64,000 nt of DNA, taken from the NCBI GenBank assembly GCA_016712415.1, contig JADJRC010000016.1:1-64000 (forward strand), in the 5' to 3' direction. Shown piece after piece: positions 53,405 to 61,991 of the stretch (position 1 is the first letter of the stretch; each line of letters starts with the position of its first letter). The DNA is from Lewinellaceae bacterium. GTDB lineage: Bacteria > Bacteroidota > Bacteroidia > Chitinophagales > Saprospiraceae. The notes below the pieces were generated by a model. It saw nothing but the letters and a program-made list of their open reading frames with translations, made no database searches and was not told where the DNA came from. Made by a program: the position numbers and the translations under genes.

Positions 53405-54024
53405 TCACTAAACCGCTTTGCATCGATCTTGTGATAGGCCGGATTGGCGGCCCATTGAAGCATGTGGTAGTTGTTTTCGGATTCATTTGTGACACGACTC
53501 CCGATGTATACGGGTACTTTTGAACAATTACCTGAGATGCCAAATTTTCCTGTATCGGATGTTGGACCCAATCCAAACCAGAACAATCCTTTTTCTTTCA
53601 AGATAAAAACACCTTGGTATTTGTATATGCCAACTAACTCAACAGTGGAGATGCTGAATACAGAAATATTGGAAATCGGGAGGGAAATCAGTGAATCAGA
53701 GCCTGTAATGCTGTGCAAGTCAAAGAAATTGGCGGTCTGTGCAAGTGGCGGGTCAATATCCATTTTATCGCTCGAGACGCGAAATCGGAAGTCGTAATTT
53801 CGAAACACATTTGTTACGCCTCCGTTTTCGTCTGTTAATTCTTCTTTGAAATCCAGGTTTACCCAAATGGTATCACCTACATTAAAAGTGTCTTTCATTG
53901 GAGAAATGCTGTATGGGACTTTGTAAAACAGATAATCCGGGCAGTCTTTATTGCAGGATGCAGAAGAGAATGCCCAGATAACTATTGGGGTCACTATTGT
54001 AAAAATAACAAGTGGGTGTTTCAT
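53374..54024 (-). CDS. Exported lipoprotein-like protein paired with a metalloprotease
   Basis: 216 residues. The N-terminus MKHPLVIFTIVTPIVIWAFS with SASC suggests a lipoprotein signal with Cys24 as anchor. The mature part starts NKDCPDYLFYKVPYSISPMK then DTFNVGDTIWVNLDF and is beta-rich. I recognise no family. A frameshifted paralogue lies 228 bases upstream on the same strand, and each copy follows a metalloprotease gene or its remnant. The pair may act together, for example as protease and inhibitor or substrate; that is inference. The last 31 bases overlap the convergent kinase gene. Confidence 0.7.
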   Translation of the reverse strand: MKHPLVIFTIVTPIVIWAFSSASCNKDCPDYLFYKVPYSISPMKDTFNVGDTIWVNLDFKEELTDENGGVTNVFRNYDFRFRVSSDKMDIDPPLAQTANFFDLHSITGSDSLISLPISNISVFSISTVELVGIYKYQGVFILKEKGLFWFGLGPTSDTGKFGISGNCSKVPVYIGSRVTNESENNYHMLQWAANPAYHKIDAKRFSDYGGYCFVVE

Positions 54025-54048
54025 GTTTCGAAATATTTTCGTATTGAA

Positions 54049-54084
54049 ACGTGTGGGTAACGGTACCTGCGGTTACCCACACGT
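54049..54084. terminator. 13-bp hairpin between the metalloprotease remnant and lipoprotein gene
   Basis: ACGTGTGGGTAAC (54049-54061) pairs perfectly with GTTACCCACACGT (54072-54084) around a 10-base loop. It has the same relative place as the hairpin at 54916-54953 in the other repeat copy but an unrelated sequence. No T run is present in the minus direction. Confidence 0.5.
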
Positions 54085-54090
54085 GATCTT

Positions 54091-54170
54091 TCATGTTCCA
54101 TATGCACTTGCTAAAATTGTCCAGGCTGAAAGCGGAACAACAGGCGGCAATAAACGCATTTTCTTGTCGA
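54091..54170 (-). pseudogene. 3' remnant of a second metalloprotease gene
   Basis: The minus-strand frame ending at the TGA 54091-54093 reads RLLPPVVPLSAWTILASAYG, nearly identical to the C-terminus of the intact metalloprotease (LLPPIVPLSAWTILASAYGI). The DNA is also nearly identical over about 40 bases, then a 9-base gap and divergence. Only the tail of the gene survives. Confidence 0.85.
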
Positions 54171-54251
54171 TATTGGCACCCACGCCAAAGCAGCCATACT
54201 ACGGCAACAGCATGAAAACGGTTTTGTACCAGTAGTGCGAGAAGGGCACTG

Positions 54252-54891
54252 CTACTGAACGAAAAAACAGAAATTACTTCGAAGATTTTCTGGTTTCAGT
54301 TTGTGATATGCCGGATTGGATGCAAACTGGAGCATCTGAAAATTGTTCTCGACCATTTTCGAATACACAGCCAATGTCAACACTCAGGTTGTCACACGCT
54401 CCAATAATCTGGAACGGGTTTTCCTCGCTATTATAAGGACTGGTGCCAAACAGAAAAGCCTTTTTCCTGAATAATCAATGCGCATTTAAATGTATATTTA
54501 TCAGAAGAATATACAGGCGTTATTTCGTAGTACGATACACTTGAAGCAGACAGGTTAATCGACGAGTCAGATCCAATTAATGTGTTGATAGATAAATAAT
54601 TCGTGGTATGAGCGAGCGGAGGGTCAATATCAATCCTTTCGCAGGTGGACTCAAGCCTGAAGTCATAATCGACAAACGAATTTTTTATGCCGCCGATCTC
54701 ATCTGTCATTTCCGTTCCGAAATCCATCTCCAGCCACAAGGTATCTCCAACTGAAAAGGTATCTTCATGGGATAAAGGGAGTACGGAATTCGATAAAGCA
54801 GATAATCAGGGCAATTTTTGTTGCAGGATGATGAACATGCAATCCCTATAAGTATAGAAATCACACATGTGCCAATAAGTACATTCTTCAT
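54252..54891 (-). pseudogene. Frameshifted paralogue of the lipoprotein gene
   Basis: Starts MKNVLIGTCVISILIGIACS with SSCNKNCPDYLLYRIPYSLY, parallel to the intact gene's CNKDCPDYLFYKVPYSIS. Homology then continues in a second frame (EDTFSVGDTLWLEMDFGTEM), in a third after EKG (FLFGTSPYNSEENPFQIIGA) and in a fourth near the end (AVYSKMVENNFQMLQFASNP) down to the stop at 54252-54254. At least three one-base changes, all in short homopolymers, break it. The density of lesions in 640 bases, with an intact copy next door, favours true decay. Confidence 0.8.
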
Positions 54892-54915
54892 GATGAATAA
54901 GGTTTGTTCGATATC

Positions 54916-54953
54916 ATTATGTGCGTATCAAATATTGTTGATACGCACATAAT
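54916..54953. terminator. 16-bp hairpin after the metalloprotease gene
   Basis: ATTATGTGCGTATCAA (54916-54931) and its exact reverse complement (54938-54953) flank a 6-base loop. It lies 14 bases after the metalloprotease stop on the minus strand and probably ends transcription or stabilises the 3' end. Confidence 0.6.
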
Positions 54954-54967
54954 TTAATGGTTGCCAA

Positions 54968-56880
54968 TTATATACCGTAAGCGCTGGCCAGAATTGTCCA
55001 GGCTGAAAGCGGAACAATAGGCGGCAATAATGGCAACAATGCATTCTTCTGCTGCGAAGGAGATTGCAAATTTGATGTCATAGTCGAGAATATCTGTGTA
55101 CGGGTGTATTGCCTCACAGCATCAGAAACAGCGTTGTTTTCACTGATGCCTAAAGTCGGATTGAATCCGTCGTCATCGATGATGTCATACTGCCACCCAA
55201 ATGGTATGTAGCCTGATGCAAATTGTGCTCTTTCTAACTTTGCTTGCCAGGTGTTCGCTGCAAGGGATCCATTTCCAATAGAAGAACCATTACTGTGATT
55301 CAGCCCATAGCTCAAATGTGCAGCCCACATCCCGGTATGAAATCCCCACATTTCAATAACGGCGCAGCGCCCTGCTCCTGAAGCCGTTCCATCTCCGTAG
55401 CCGTTATTGTCAATGACGTATTCAATGTTATCGAGCCAGTAACTGTCGCCAACCTGGGTGAAGTGCTGGGCATGGGCCAGTTCGTGGTATAACAATTCCC
55501 GGATATCATCGGAATTGACGTTGTTCGACTCATTTATGTTCAGAACGATGTCCGGAGCAGCCACGGCAAGCCAGGCGCCCATGGCAATGCCAACCAGAGA
55601 GCCTATCGGCCCTGTAACGGCGAACAACCCTCCGAATAATCCCGAGGCGTCAGCGGCGAGGATAAAACTTGCGACAAATGATTTGTCTAACATCGGAGCT
55701 GCTCCGGTATTGGCCGATCCCCAGGGCGTGATGAGCACCTTGAGGTCGCCAGGCGGGTTGGGGAGGTCATTGTCATTCGTAAATACCTGAAAATCGTGTA
55801 TGGTATTATTTGCCGTTGATGCCACCCAGTTGCGGAAGGCCTTTGTTCCAATTGTGTTTGTCCAGTTAAATTCGATGGTGATGTTGTTGAAAAACGGGCC
55901 GTTATACTTGCCTATGTAAGCGCGCCTTGGGAAGGTGTAGTTCCACAAATCAGCATTACTTTTCATGGTTTTGATGTTGCAGGTCGCACTTTCCCATTTT
56001 ATCCATACGTGAATTTTCCCCTTATACTTGTGATTAATCAGCCAACATCCGACGGCATCCGTGTAATCCGACCTGTGAAAAATAATCCCGAACAGGCGAC
56101 TTTTGGAGACGATTACTTTTACCTCCCTAACACCATGCCATTGATTGAGCATGTTATCCTCAACCTGAACACAGCCGGAAGGCTTGCGTGTATGATCGGG
56201 CAAAGGACAACTGCATGCGCCACCCGTACCGGCGCCGGTTCCTTCCGGAGAACTGTGATCAAGAACGAAGTCAAATCTTCCGTTAACAAGCAGTGGATCA
56301 GGTTCGTATTCATGAGGAGCCTCAAATTCATTGCCAGTCAACCTGAAGGCTTCTTCCGCAATCCTGGAGTCTTCTGGTACCAGGGCAAGTTGTTCGAGAA
56401 TTTCATACTGAATGCCTGGAAAGATAAAATTGGCGGGAACGACTGTATATTGCCATGTATACGTCGAATCTGTCACTGAGGGATCGTGATAAAATTCCCC
56501 TATGGAAACGATGTCATGATCGAGAGGGAAATCCCATAATTCGAGTCCCGATTCCAAAAGTATTTTGACGTCATCCGGGCTTTGGGGGAGAAAGCGGACA
56601 TACAAATAGTTTGCATAGAGCAACGAAATATCGGGTTCATAAAGATTGTTATAGGCTTGTCGTATTATTTCGACGGCATAAGGGTTATCCCGCTTTTGCC
56701 CTATAACAGTAGTTTCTTCGCCGTCCCGGTCAGTGCTGCTTACCCAATTGCCCCCCCATGATCTATACTTTCAGGGGAAGCATTACCAATCTGTTCGGAT
56801 TGGAAATCTTTTTTACATGAATGCGTTGCCATCAAGCCAAAGGCAACGATCAAGGCGGAAATTTTTGCAATCGGTTTCAA
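54968..56880 (-). pseudogene. Surface lipoprotein zinc metalloprotease with a frame-breaking poly-G tract
   Basis: Translation from the TTG at 56880 gives a lipoprotein signal (MKPIAKISALIVAFGLMATH then SCKKD, Cys anchor at about 23) and runs to SPESIDHGGAIG, then stops. The remainder continues in another frame: GNWVSSTDRDGEETTVIGQK onward to 54968. The break is a seven-G tract (C7 at 56751-56757 on the plus strand); eight or five Gs restore one frame of about 637 residues. The large downstream part contains the gluzincin-type motif HELAH in RELLYHELAHAQHF, a GGLFGG-rich hydrophobic stretch before it and FNWT/WIKWES beta segments. It is probably a surface protease. A tract length of seven could switch expression. 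Confidence 0.8.
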
Positions 56881-57064
56881 AATGTAAAGTTTTTGCAGGT
56901 GAATGAAGATAGAGGATATGTGTCATCGATGATGCGGAATAAACCGACACCCTTTCTCACATATTTTCAACATCTTTAAACTTTAACATATTTAGGATCA
57001 TAACATTATAATTTCAGAAGTATTGTCAGCCGGAAGCAAATCCAACTATAGATACGTCTTGTTA

Positions 57065-58030
57065 TTACGCCGCCTTAATACCTGCCTGTTCCGCCTCCCG
57101 CCTGCGCTTTTTCTCCGCATAGGCCGCCGCCGCCTCGCGTACCCAGGCGCCTTCCTCGTGCGCTTGCACGCGGTCGCGCAGGCGCTGTTTGTTGCAGGGG
57201 CCGTTGCCTTTTACCACATTCCAGAATTCATCCCAGTCGATGGGACCGGAGTCGTAGTGGCCGCGCTCCTCGTTCCATTTCAGATCGGGATCAGGTACTT
57301 CAAGTCCGAGTACCTTGATCTGTTCGGCGATCATGTCGACAAAACGCTGGCGCAATTCGTCGTTGCTGAAGCGTTTGATCTTCCAGTTCATGCTTTGGGC
57401 GCTATGGGTAGAGTCATTGTCGGAGGGACCAAACATCATGACGGCCGGCCAGTACCAGCGGTCGATGGCATCCTGGGCCATGGCTTTTTGCTCGGGCGAA
57501 CCTTTGGCCAGGGTAAGCAGTATCTCGAAACCCTGGCGCTGGTGAAAGCTCTCTTCCTTGCATATCCGCACCATGGCGCGGGCGTAAGGGCCGTAGGAGC
57601 AGCGGCAGAGCGGGATCTGGTTGAGTATGGCAGCGCCGTCGACCAGCCAGCCTATGGCGCCGATGTCGGCCCAGGAAATAGCGGGGTAGTTGAAAATGGA
57701 GGAGTATTTGGCCTTGCCGCTGTGCAGTTCGTCGATCATTTGATCGCGTCCTACCCCGAGGGTTTCGGCGGCGGAATACAGGTAGAGTCCGTGCCCGGCT
57801 TCGTCCTGGACTTTTGCCAGCAGGATGGCCTTGCGTTTGAGCGATGGCGCGCGGGTGATCCAGGCGCCTTCGGGCAACATACCCACGATTTCGGAGTGTG
57901 CGTGCTGACCGATCTGGCGGACCAGCGTTTTGCGGTAGGCGTCGGGCATCCAGTCTTTGGGCTCGATGCGGATATCTTCGTCAATTTTGGCCTGAAACTG
58001 GTCTTCCAGCGCGTGTTTGCGGACTTCCAT
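57065..58030 (-). CDS. paaA: 1,2-phenylacetyl-CoA epoxidase catalytic subunit PaaA
   Basis: 321 residues from the ATG at 58030 (MEVRKHALEDQFQAKIDEDI); upstream codons are not conserved. It is a ferritin-like diiron protein that epoxidises the ring of phenylacetyl-CoA. Iron ligands fit Glu47 (HAHSEIVG), Glu77/His80 (QDEAGHGLYL) and the later Glu/His pair in ICKEESFHQRQGFE. Its normal partners PaaB, C, D and E, usually in one operon, are not here: the next gene downstream is the metalloprotease and upstream is bamD, divergent. paaZ of the same pathway is at 7.5 kb. Confidence 0.95.
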   Translation of the reverse strand: MEVRKHALEDQFQAKIDEDIRIEPKDWMPDAYRKTLVRQIGQHAHSEIVGMLPEGAWITRAPSLKRKAILLAKVQDEAGHGLYLYSAAETLGVGRDQMIDELHSGKAKYSSIFNYPAISWADIGAIGWLVDGAAILNQIPLCRCSYGPYARAMVRICKEESFHQRQGFEILLTLAKGSPEQKAMAQDAIDRWYWPAVMMFGPSDNDSTHSAQSMNWKIKRFSNDELRQRFVDMIAEQIKVLGLEVPDPDLKWNEERGHYDSGPIDWDEFWNVVKGNGPCNKQRLRDRVQAHEEGAWVREAAAAYAEKKRRREAEQAGIKAA

Positions 58031-58235
58031 AGATTTGATCTTTATTGAATTCGGGCAAGGTCCGGCAAAGATAATAACGTTGTCCTTTTCCCGTTTACCC
58101 TGACTTGCAAAACGTCGCACAAAGCGCCTGGTTCCGGTTTTTGAACAAAATTTTTTCCCTTACGCCACAAAATGCCCGGTTCCGACGTTTTGCAGTTCAT
58201 TAAAAAGCTCTTGTTTCTGTTTTCACAGAATTCCG

Positions 58236-58243
58236 TATCTTTG
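58236..58243 (+). promoter_or_regulatory. Probable -7 box for the bamD operon
   Basis: TATCTTTG fits TAnnTTTG and ends 6 bases before the bamD ATG, so the transcript would be nearly leaderless from this start. TTG at 58211 could serve as a distant -33 element. Confidence 0.45.
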
Positions 58244-58249
58244 CGCGCT

Positions 58250-59071
58250 ATGAGAAAAACCCTCTGCTGGCTGGCATTTCCCAGCCTTCTTTTTTTAGCC
58301 GGCGCCTGCAAAAGCAATTTTGAGCAGGTGCGTACCAGCGGCAACCCCGACATCATCCTGAAAAAGGCATTTGAGTACTATGAGAAGGAGGAATACCTCC
58401 GCGCTCAAACGCTTTTTGAACTGGTATTGACCAATATTACGGGTCGGCCGGAAGCGGAGAAAGCCAATTACTACTACTCCTACACCCACTACCACCTGAA
58501 GCAGTACCTGTTGGCAGCCTACTATTTCAAGAATTTCTCCAATACTTTCCTCAACTCGCAATACCGGGAGGAGGCAGCCTACATGTCGGCATACTCCAAT
58601 TACCAGTTGTCGCCGGTGTACCGCCTCGACCAGACGAATACCCAAAAGGCCATCGAGGAATTTCAGTTGTTTGTCAACCTTTTCCCGAAAAGCGAACGCG
58701 TGGAGGGGTGTAACAAACTCATCGATGAAATGCGCCGCAAACTGGAGCAAAAAGCCTTTGCCGAAGGCGAACTCTATTACGACCTCCGCCAGTACCAGTC
58801 TGCCGTTATTTCTTTCGACAACCTGCTGCGCGATTACCCGGAGAGTCCTGATGTGGAACGTGTGCGTTTCCTGATCGCCAAGGCATACTTTCTGCTCAGT
58901 GAAAACAGTATTGTAGAAAAGAAGACGGACCGTTACTCGGAAACGATCGTCCGTTGTGATGATTTCCTGGAAAAATACTCCAGTGGCAAATACGCCAAGG
59001 AAATACGCGAAATCCGCAAAAAAGCCGAACAGGCGCGCAAAGAAGTGCGCAAACGTATTAAAAATACTTAG
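58250..59071 (+). CDS. bamD: Outer membrane assembly lipoprotein BamD
   Basis: 274 residues from the ATG at 58250, with lipobox LAGAC (Cys at about 20). The mature protein is built of TPR helices (ILKKAFEYYEKEEYLRAQTL, YYYSYTHYHLKQYLLAAYYF, FVNLFPKSERVEGCNKLIDE, LYYDLRQYQSAVISFDNLLR) and ends in a basic helix. BamD is the essential periplasmic partner of BamA in barrel-protein insertion. Upstream in-frame codons to 58172 lack a signal peptide. First gene of bamD-rpoZ-coaBC-DUF4835. Confidence 0.93.
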   Translation: MRKTLCWLAFPSLLFLAGACKSNFEQVRTSGNPDIILKKAFEYYEKEEYLRAQTLFELVLTNITGRPEAEKANYYYSYTHYHLKQYLLAAYYFKNFSNTFLNSQYREEAAYMSAYSNYQLSPVYRLDQTNTQKAIEEFQLFVNLFPKSERVEGCNKLIDEMRRKLEQKAFAEGELYYDLRQYQSAVISFDNLLRDYPESPDVERVRFLIAKAYFLLSENSIVEKKTDRYSETIVRCDDFLEKYSSGKYAKEIREIRKKAEQARKEVRKRIKNT

Positions 59072-59078
59072 ACGGCAC

Positions 59079-59113
59079 CGTCCACCGTCCACCGTCCATC
59101 GTCCACCGTCAAC
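59079..59113 (+). repeat. CCGTCCA heptamer microsatellite
   Basis: About five copies of CCGTCCA (one CATCGTCC variant) between bamD and rpoZ, ending 13 bases before the rpoZ ATG. Untranslated. Copy-number change could alter the spacing of the two genes. Confidence 0.7.
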
Positions 59114-59125
59114 CACATTTTTAAA

Positions 59126-59458
59126 ATGAGCGATATAAAAAGTAAAGCCCAGGGTCTTGATGCCAACGTGCAGCCCCGCGATGTCCTCGAACTGGTAGAA
59201 AAAACCAACAACATTTACGAGAGCATTGCCATTATCAGTAAGCGTTCCCGCCAGATATCAAGCGATCTGAAATGGGAAATACAGCGCAAACTGGAGGAGT
59301 TCGCGGTAAATACCGACACGATCGAAGAGGTTCAGGAGAACAAGGAACAGATCGAAATCTCCAAATTTTACGAGCGTCTGCCCAATACCCCGATCATCGC
59401 CACCAATGAGTTTCTCAACGGCGAGATCCAGTGGCGCTTCGTTGATGAAAAAGAGTAA
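59126..59458 (+). CDS. rpoZ: RNA polymerase omega subunit, Bacteroidota type
   Basis: 110 residues, soluble. The core NIYESIAIISKRSRQISSDL then KWEIQRKLEEFA is the Bacteroidota form of the omega fold that wraps the beta' C-terminus. The C-terminal part (FYERLPNTPIIATNEFLNGE) is phylum-specific. The position between bamD and coaBC is conserved in Bacteroidota, as is the rpoZ-coaBC neighbourhood in other phyla. Confidence 0.85.
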   Translation: MSDIKSKAQGLDANVQPRDVLELVEKTNNIYESIAIISKRSRQISSDLKWEIQRKLEEFAVNTDTIEEVQENKEQIEISKFYERLPNTPIIATNEFLNGEIQWRFVDEKE

Positions 59459-59487
59459 AGTTTGAAGCGGGTCTCGTACATACTATT

Positions 59488-59597
59488 TTGACAGGGTTGT
59501 TTATTTTGAGACAGGATTTACAGGATTTTACAGGATTAAAGAAGGTTTTGCCTGTAAAATCCTGTAAATCCTGTCTCAAAATAAACAACCCTGTCAA
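59488..59597. repeat. 47-bp perfect inverted repeat (ACAGGATTT palindrome)
   Basis: Arms 59488-59534 and 59551-59597 are exact reverse complements with a 16-base loop. Each arm contains ACAGGATTTACAGGATTTTA, a short direct repeat of ACAGGATTT. It lies between rpoZ and coaBC, 46 bases before the coaBC ATG, inside what is otherwise an operon. As RNA it would be an extremely stable hairpin; as DNA it could form a cruciform or be a miniature mobile element. No flanking target duplication is obvious. Confidence 0.9.
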
Positions 59598-59642
59598 GAT
59601 GGCGGACACAAGAGCACCGCTTCAATCTAAACCTTCATTTTT

Positions 59643-60824
59643 ATGAAGATCATCCTGGGCATTAGCGGCTCCATCGCAGCGTACAAGGCTGCATCGCTCA
59701 CCCGGCTTTGGGTGAAAGCAGGCGTGGAGGTACAGGTGCTGATGACCGACTCCGCCGCAGATTTTATCGCGCCGCTTACCCTTTCCACCTTATCCAAACG
59801 TCCGGTATTCTCCGATGTCCGCTCTGAAGCGGGCTGGAACAATCACGTCGAACTCGGCCTTTGGGCCGATGCCGTTGTGATCGCGCCTGCAACGGCAAAT
59901 ACACTTGCAAAACTTGCTAACGGCTTGTGCGACAATATTTTGAGCGCGGTTTATCTCTCTGCGCGTTGCCCGGTGTTTGTCGCACCCGCCATGGATGTCG
60001 ACATGTGGCGCCATCCGGCGACACAGGACAATATCCGTCGCCTGCAAGCACACGGTGTCCGGGTCATCCCCGTTGGTCACGGCGAACTGGCCAGTGGTCT
60101 GGTAGGGGAAGGGCGCATGGCCGAACCCGAGGCCATCGTCGCGTTTGTACAGGAAAACCTTGGGAAGACTGCCGATTTATCGTTTTTGTCAGCACTGAAG
60201 GGCAAAAAAGCGCTGGTGACCGCCGGTCCTACCTTCGAACCACTCGATCCGGTGCGGTTCATCGGCAACCATTCCACCGGCAAGATGGGTATAGCCATAG
60301 CAGAGGAACTGGCTGCCCGGGGCTGCGATGTCACGCTGGTGTTAGGCCCGACGGATGTCAGGCCCGAACGCCCGGATATTCATACCGTACACGTGATGTC
60401 GGCAAAGGAAATGTATGAGGCCTGCAACGCCGTTTTTGCCCAGACGGATATTGCCGTGCTGGCTGCCGCAGTCGCCGATTACCGCCCCAAAACATTTTCC
60501 GAGACCAAGATCAAAAAGAAAGCAGGCGAATTGACCCTGGAACTGGAGAAAACGGTGGACATCGCCGCCACCCTGGGCAGGGAAAAACGACCCGGACAGA
60601 TATTTGTCGGGTTTGCGCTGGAAACCAACGACGAACTGGCCAACGCACAGGCCAAACTGGAAAAAAAGAATTTTGACTTCATCGTACTTAACTCTCTGCA
60701 GGACGCAGGCGCCGGTTTCGGGCACGATACCAACAAAATTACGCTGGTGCGGCGCAACGGCGAGCAAAAGGCATTTCCGCTGAAATCAAAAAAGAAGCGG
60801 CCCGCGATATTGTCGAAGAAATAA
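59643..60824 (+). CDS. coaBC: Phosphopantothenoylcysteine decarboxylase / phosphopantothenate-cysteine ligase
   Basis: 393 residues. Residues 1-180 are the FMN-binding decarboxylase (CoaC): GISGSIAAYKA, the active-site-region His in NNHVELGLWADA, PATANTLAKLANGLCDN and PAMDVDMW. Residues 185-393 are the ligase (CoaB): LVTAGPTFEPLDPVRFIGNH, STGKMGIAIA and AAAVADYRPK. Together they make 4'-phosphopantetheine in coenzyme A synthesis. The PxMNxxMW motif has Asp for Asn; I believe this is usual in Bacteroidota orthologues but cannot check. Confidence 0.95.
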   Translation: MKIILGISGSIAAYKAASLTRLWVKAGVEVQVLMTDSAADFIAPLTLSTLSKRPVFSDVRSEAGWNNHVELGLWADAVVIAPATANTLAKLANGLCDNILSAVYLSARCPVFVAPAMDVDMWRHPATQDNIRRLQAHGVRVIPVGHGELASGLVGEGRMAEPEAIVAFVQENLGKTADLSFLSALKGKKALVTAGPTFEPLDPVRFIGNHSTGKMGIAIAEELAARGCDVTLVLGPTDVRPERPDIHTVHVMSAKEMYEACNAVFAQTDIAVLAAAVADYRPKTFSETKIKKKAGELTLELEKTVDIAATLGREKRPGQIFVGFALETNDELANAQAKLEKKNFDFIVLNSLQDAGAGFGHDTNKITLVRRNGEQKAFPLKSKKKRPAILSKK

Positions 60825-60854
60825 GCCGGCTGGCAACCTGAAACGGGTTTTGGG

Positions 60855-60900
60855 CGTCATTGTTGTTATTCGTCATTTCGTCATTTAGTCATTCGTCATT
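60855..60900 (+). repeat. CGTCATT heptamer repeats
   Basis: Five CGTCATT-like heptamers (60855, 60871, 60879, 60887 with A for C, 60894) in the 93-base gap between coaBC and the DUF4835 gene. Untranslated. Similar in style to the CCGTCCA repeat in the same operon. Confidence 0.6.
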
Positions 60901-60917
60901 TTTGAATATCTGGTATT

Positions 60918-61838
60918 ATGTTGAGAAAAATTTTCCCCGTCTTGTTGATTTCGGCATGTTGCATAACGGTCAGTTTCGCCCAGGGCGAACTGAATGCGAC
61001 GGTACGGGTAAGTACGCCGCAACTGCAAAAGAATGACCGGAAAGTATTCGATCAGCTCGAAATATCGCTGCGCGATTTTGTGAACAATACGACCTGGACC
61101 CAGGAACGCTTTGAACCGGAGGAGCGCATCAAATGCAATTTTATCCTTACGATATCTGAAGAGCAGGACAACAACGTGTTCCGGGCCGAACTGGCCGTAC
61201 AGTCCACACGCCCTGTATTTGGAAGCGGCTATGAAACGGCCCTGCTCTCCCACCTCGACAAGGATATCGTTTTTACCTACGAGCAGAACCAACCCATTGA
61301 GTTTCAGGTAGATGCTACGGACAACCAGAACCTGCCCTCGCTGTTTGCCTTTTATGCCTACCTGATGATCGGGATGGACTTCGACTCCTATTCCCTGTAC
61401 GGCGGCGATCCCTACCTGCTTACGGCACAGCAGATTGTGACCAATATCCAGAACTCCTCCACCAACAGCACACCCGGCTGGCGGCCTGCCGACGGCGGCA
61501 AAAACCGCAACCGGTACTGGATCATCGAGAATCTGCTCAACCCGCGTGTGAAGCCGTACCGTGCGGCCATGTACAATTACTACCGGAAGGGACTCGATAT
61601 GTTCACGACCGATATGGACAAGGCCAAAGGCGTTATTTTGCAGTCGCTGGAAGAAGTGGACAAGGTGAATACCGCTTATTTCAATTCCATGATTATCCAG
61701 ATGTTCGCCAATGCGAAAAGAGATGAACTCGTGGAAATGTGGAAGGTAGCCGGCCGGCCACAAAAGGAACGCGTTATCCAGATCATGACAAAAATAGACC
61801 CGGCCAACACCCAGCGATACCGGGAAATAGGGGCCTGA
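60918..61838 (+). CDS. DUF4835 family exported protein
   Basis: 306 residues with a signal peptide (MLRKIFPVLLISACCITVSF, cleaved after FAQ). The mature part starts ELNATVRVSTPQLQKNDRKV then FDQLEISLRDFVNNTTWTQE, typical of the Bacteroidota-only DUF4835 family that follows coaBC in this phylum. Further family-like phrases are FAYAYLMIGMDFDSYSLYGG-like (FYAYLMIGMDFDSYSLYGGD) and YYRKGLDMF. The function is unknown, probably periplasmic. The reading frame is full length. Confidence 0.88.
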   Translation: MLRKIFPVLLISACCITVSFAQGELNATVRVSTPQLQKNDRKVFDQLEISLRDFVNNTTWTQERFEPEERIKCNFILTISEEQDNNVFRAELAVQSTRPVFGSGYETALLSHLDKDIVFTYEQNQPIEFQVDATDNQNLPSLFAFYAYLMIGMDFDSYSLYGGDPYLLTAQQIVTNIQNSSTNSTPGWRPADGGKNRNRYWIIENLLNPRVKPYRAAMYNYYRKGLDMFTTDMDKAKGVILQSLEEVDKVNTAYFNSMIIQMFANAKRDELVEMWKVAGRPQKERVIQIMTKIDPANTQRYREIGA

Positions 61839-61916
61839 CCGGCGCCGGAAATGCGTTAAAGTTGTTCTTTTATCCAACATTCAACTATTTCTGCCGATTG
61901 AACCCTTCAACCGCCG

Positions 61917-61957
61917 GGGCTTCCGTAGTTTTGCCCGAACTTCGGAAGCCCTTTTTT
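61917..61957 (+). terminator. Terminator of the bamD operon, with a -7-like box in its loop
   Basis: GGGCTTCCG (61917-61925) pairs perfectly with CGGAAGCCC (61943-61951), followed by six Ts. The 17-base loop begins with TAGTTTTG (61926-61933), which fits the -7 consensus TAnnTTTG and lies 58 bases before the rseP ATG. Confidence 0.82.
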
Positions 61958-61991
61958 GTTTTTAAACTTCATCATCATCCTGAACCATATA

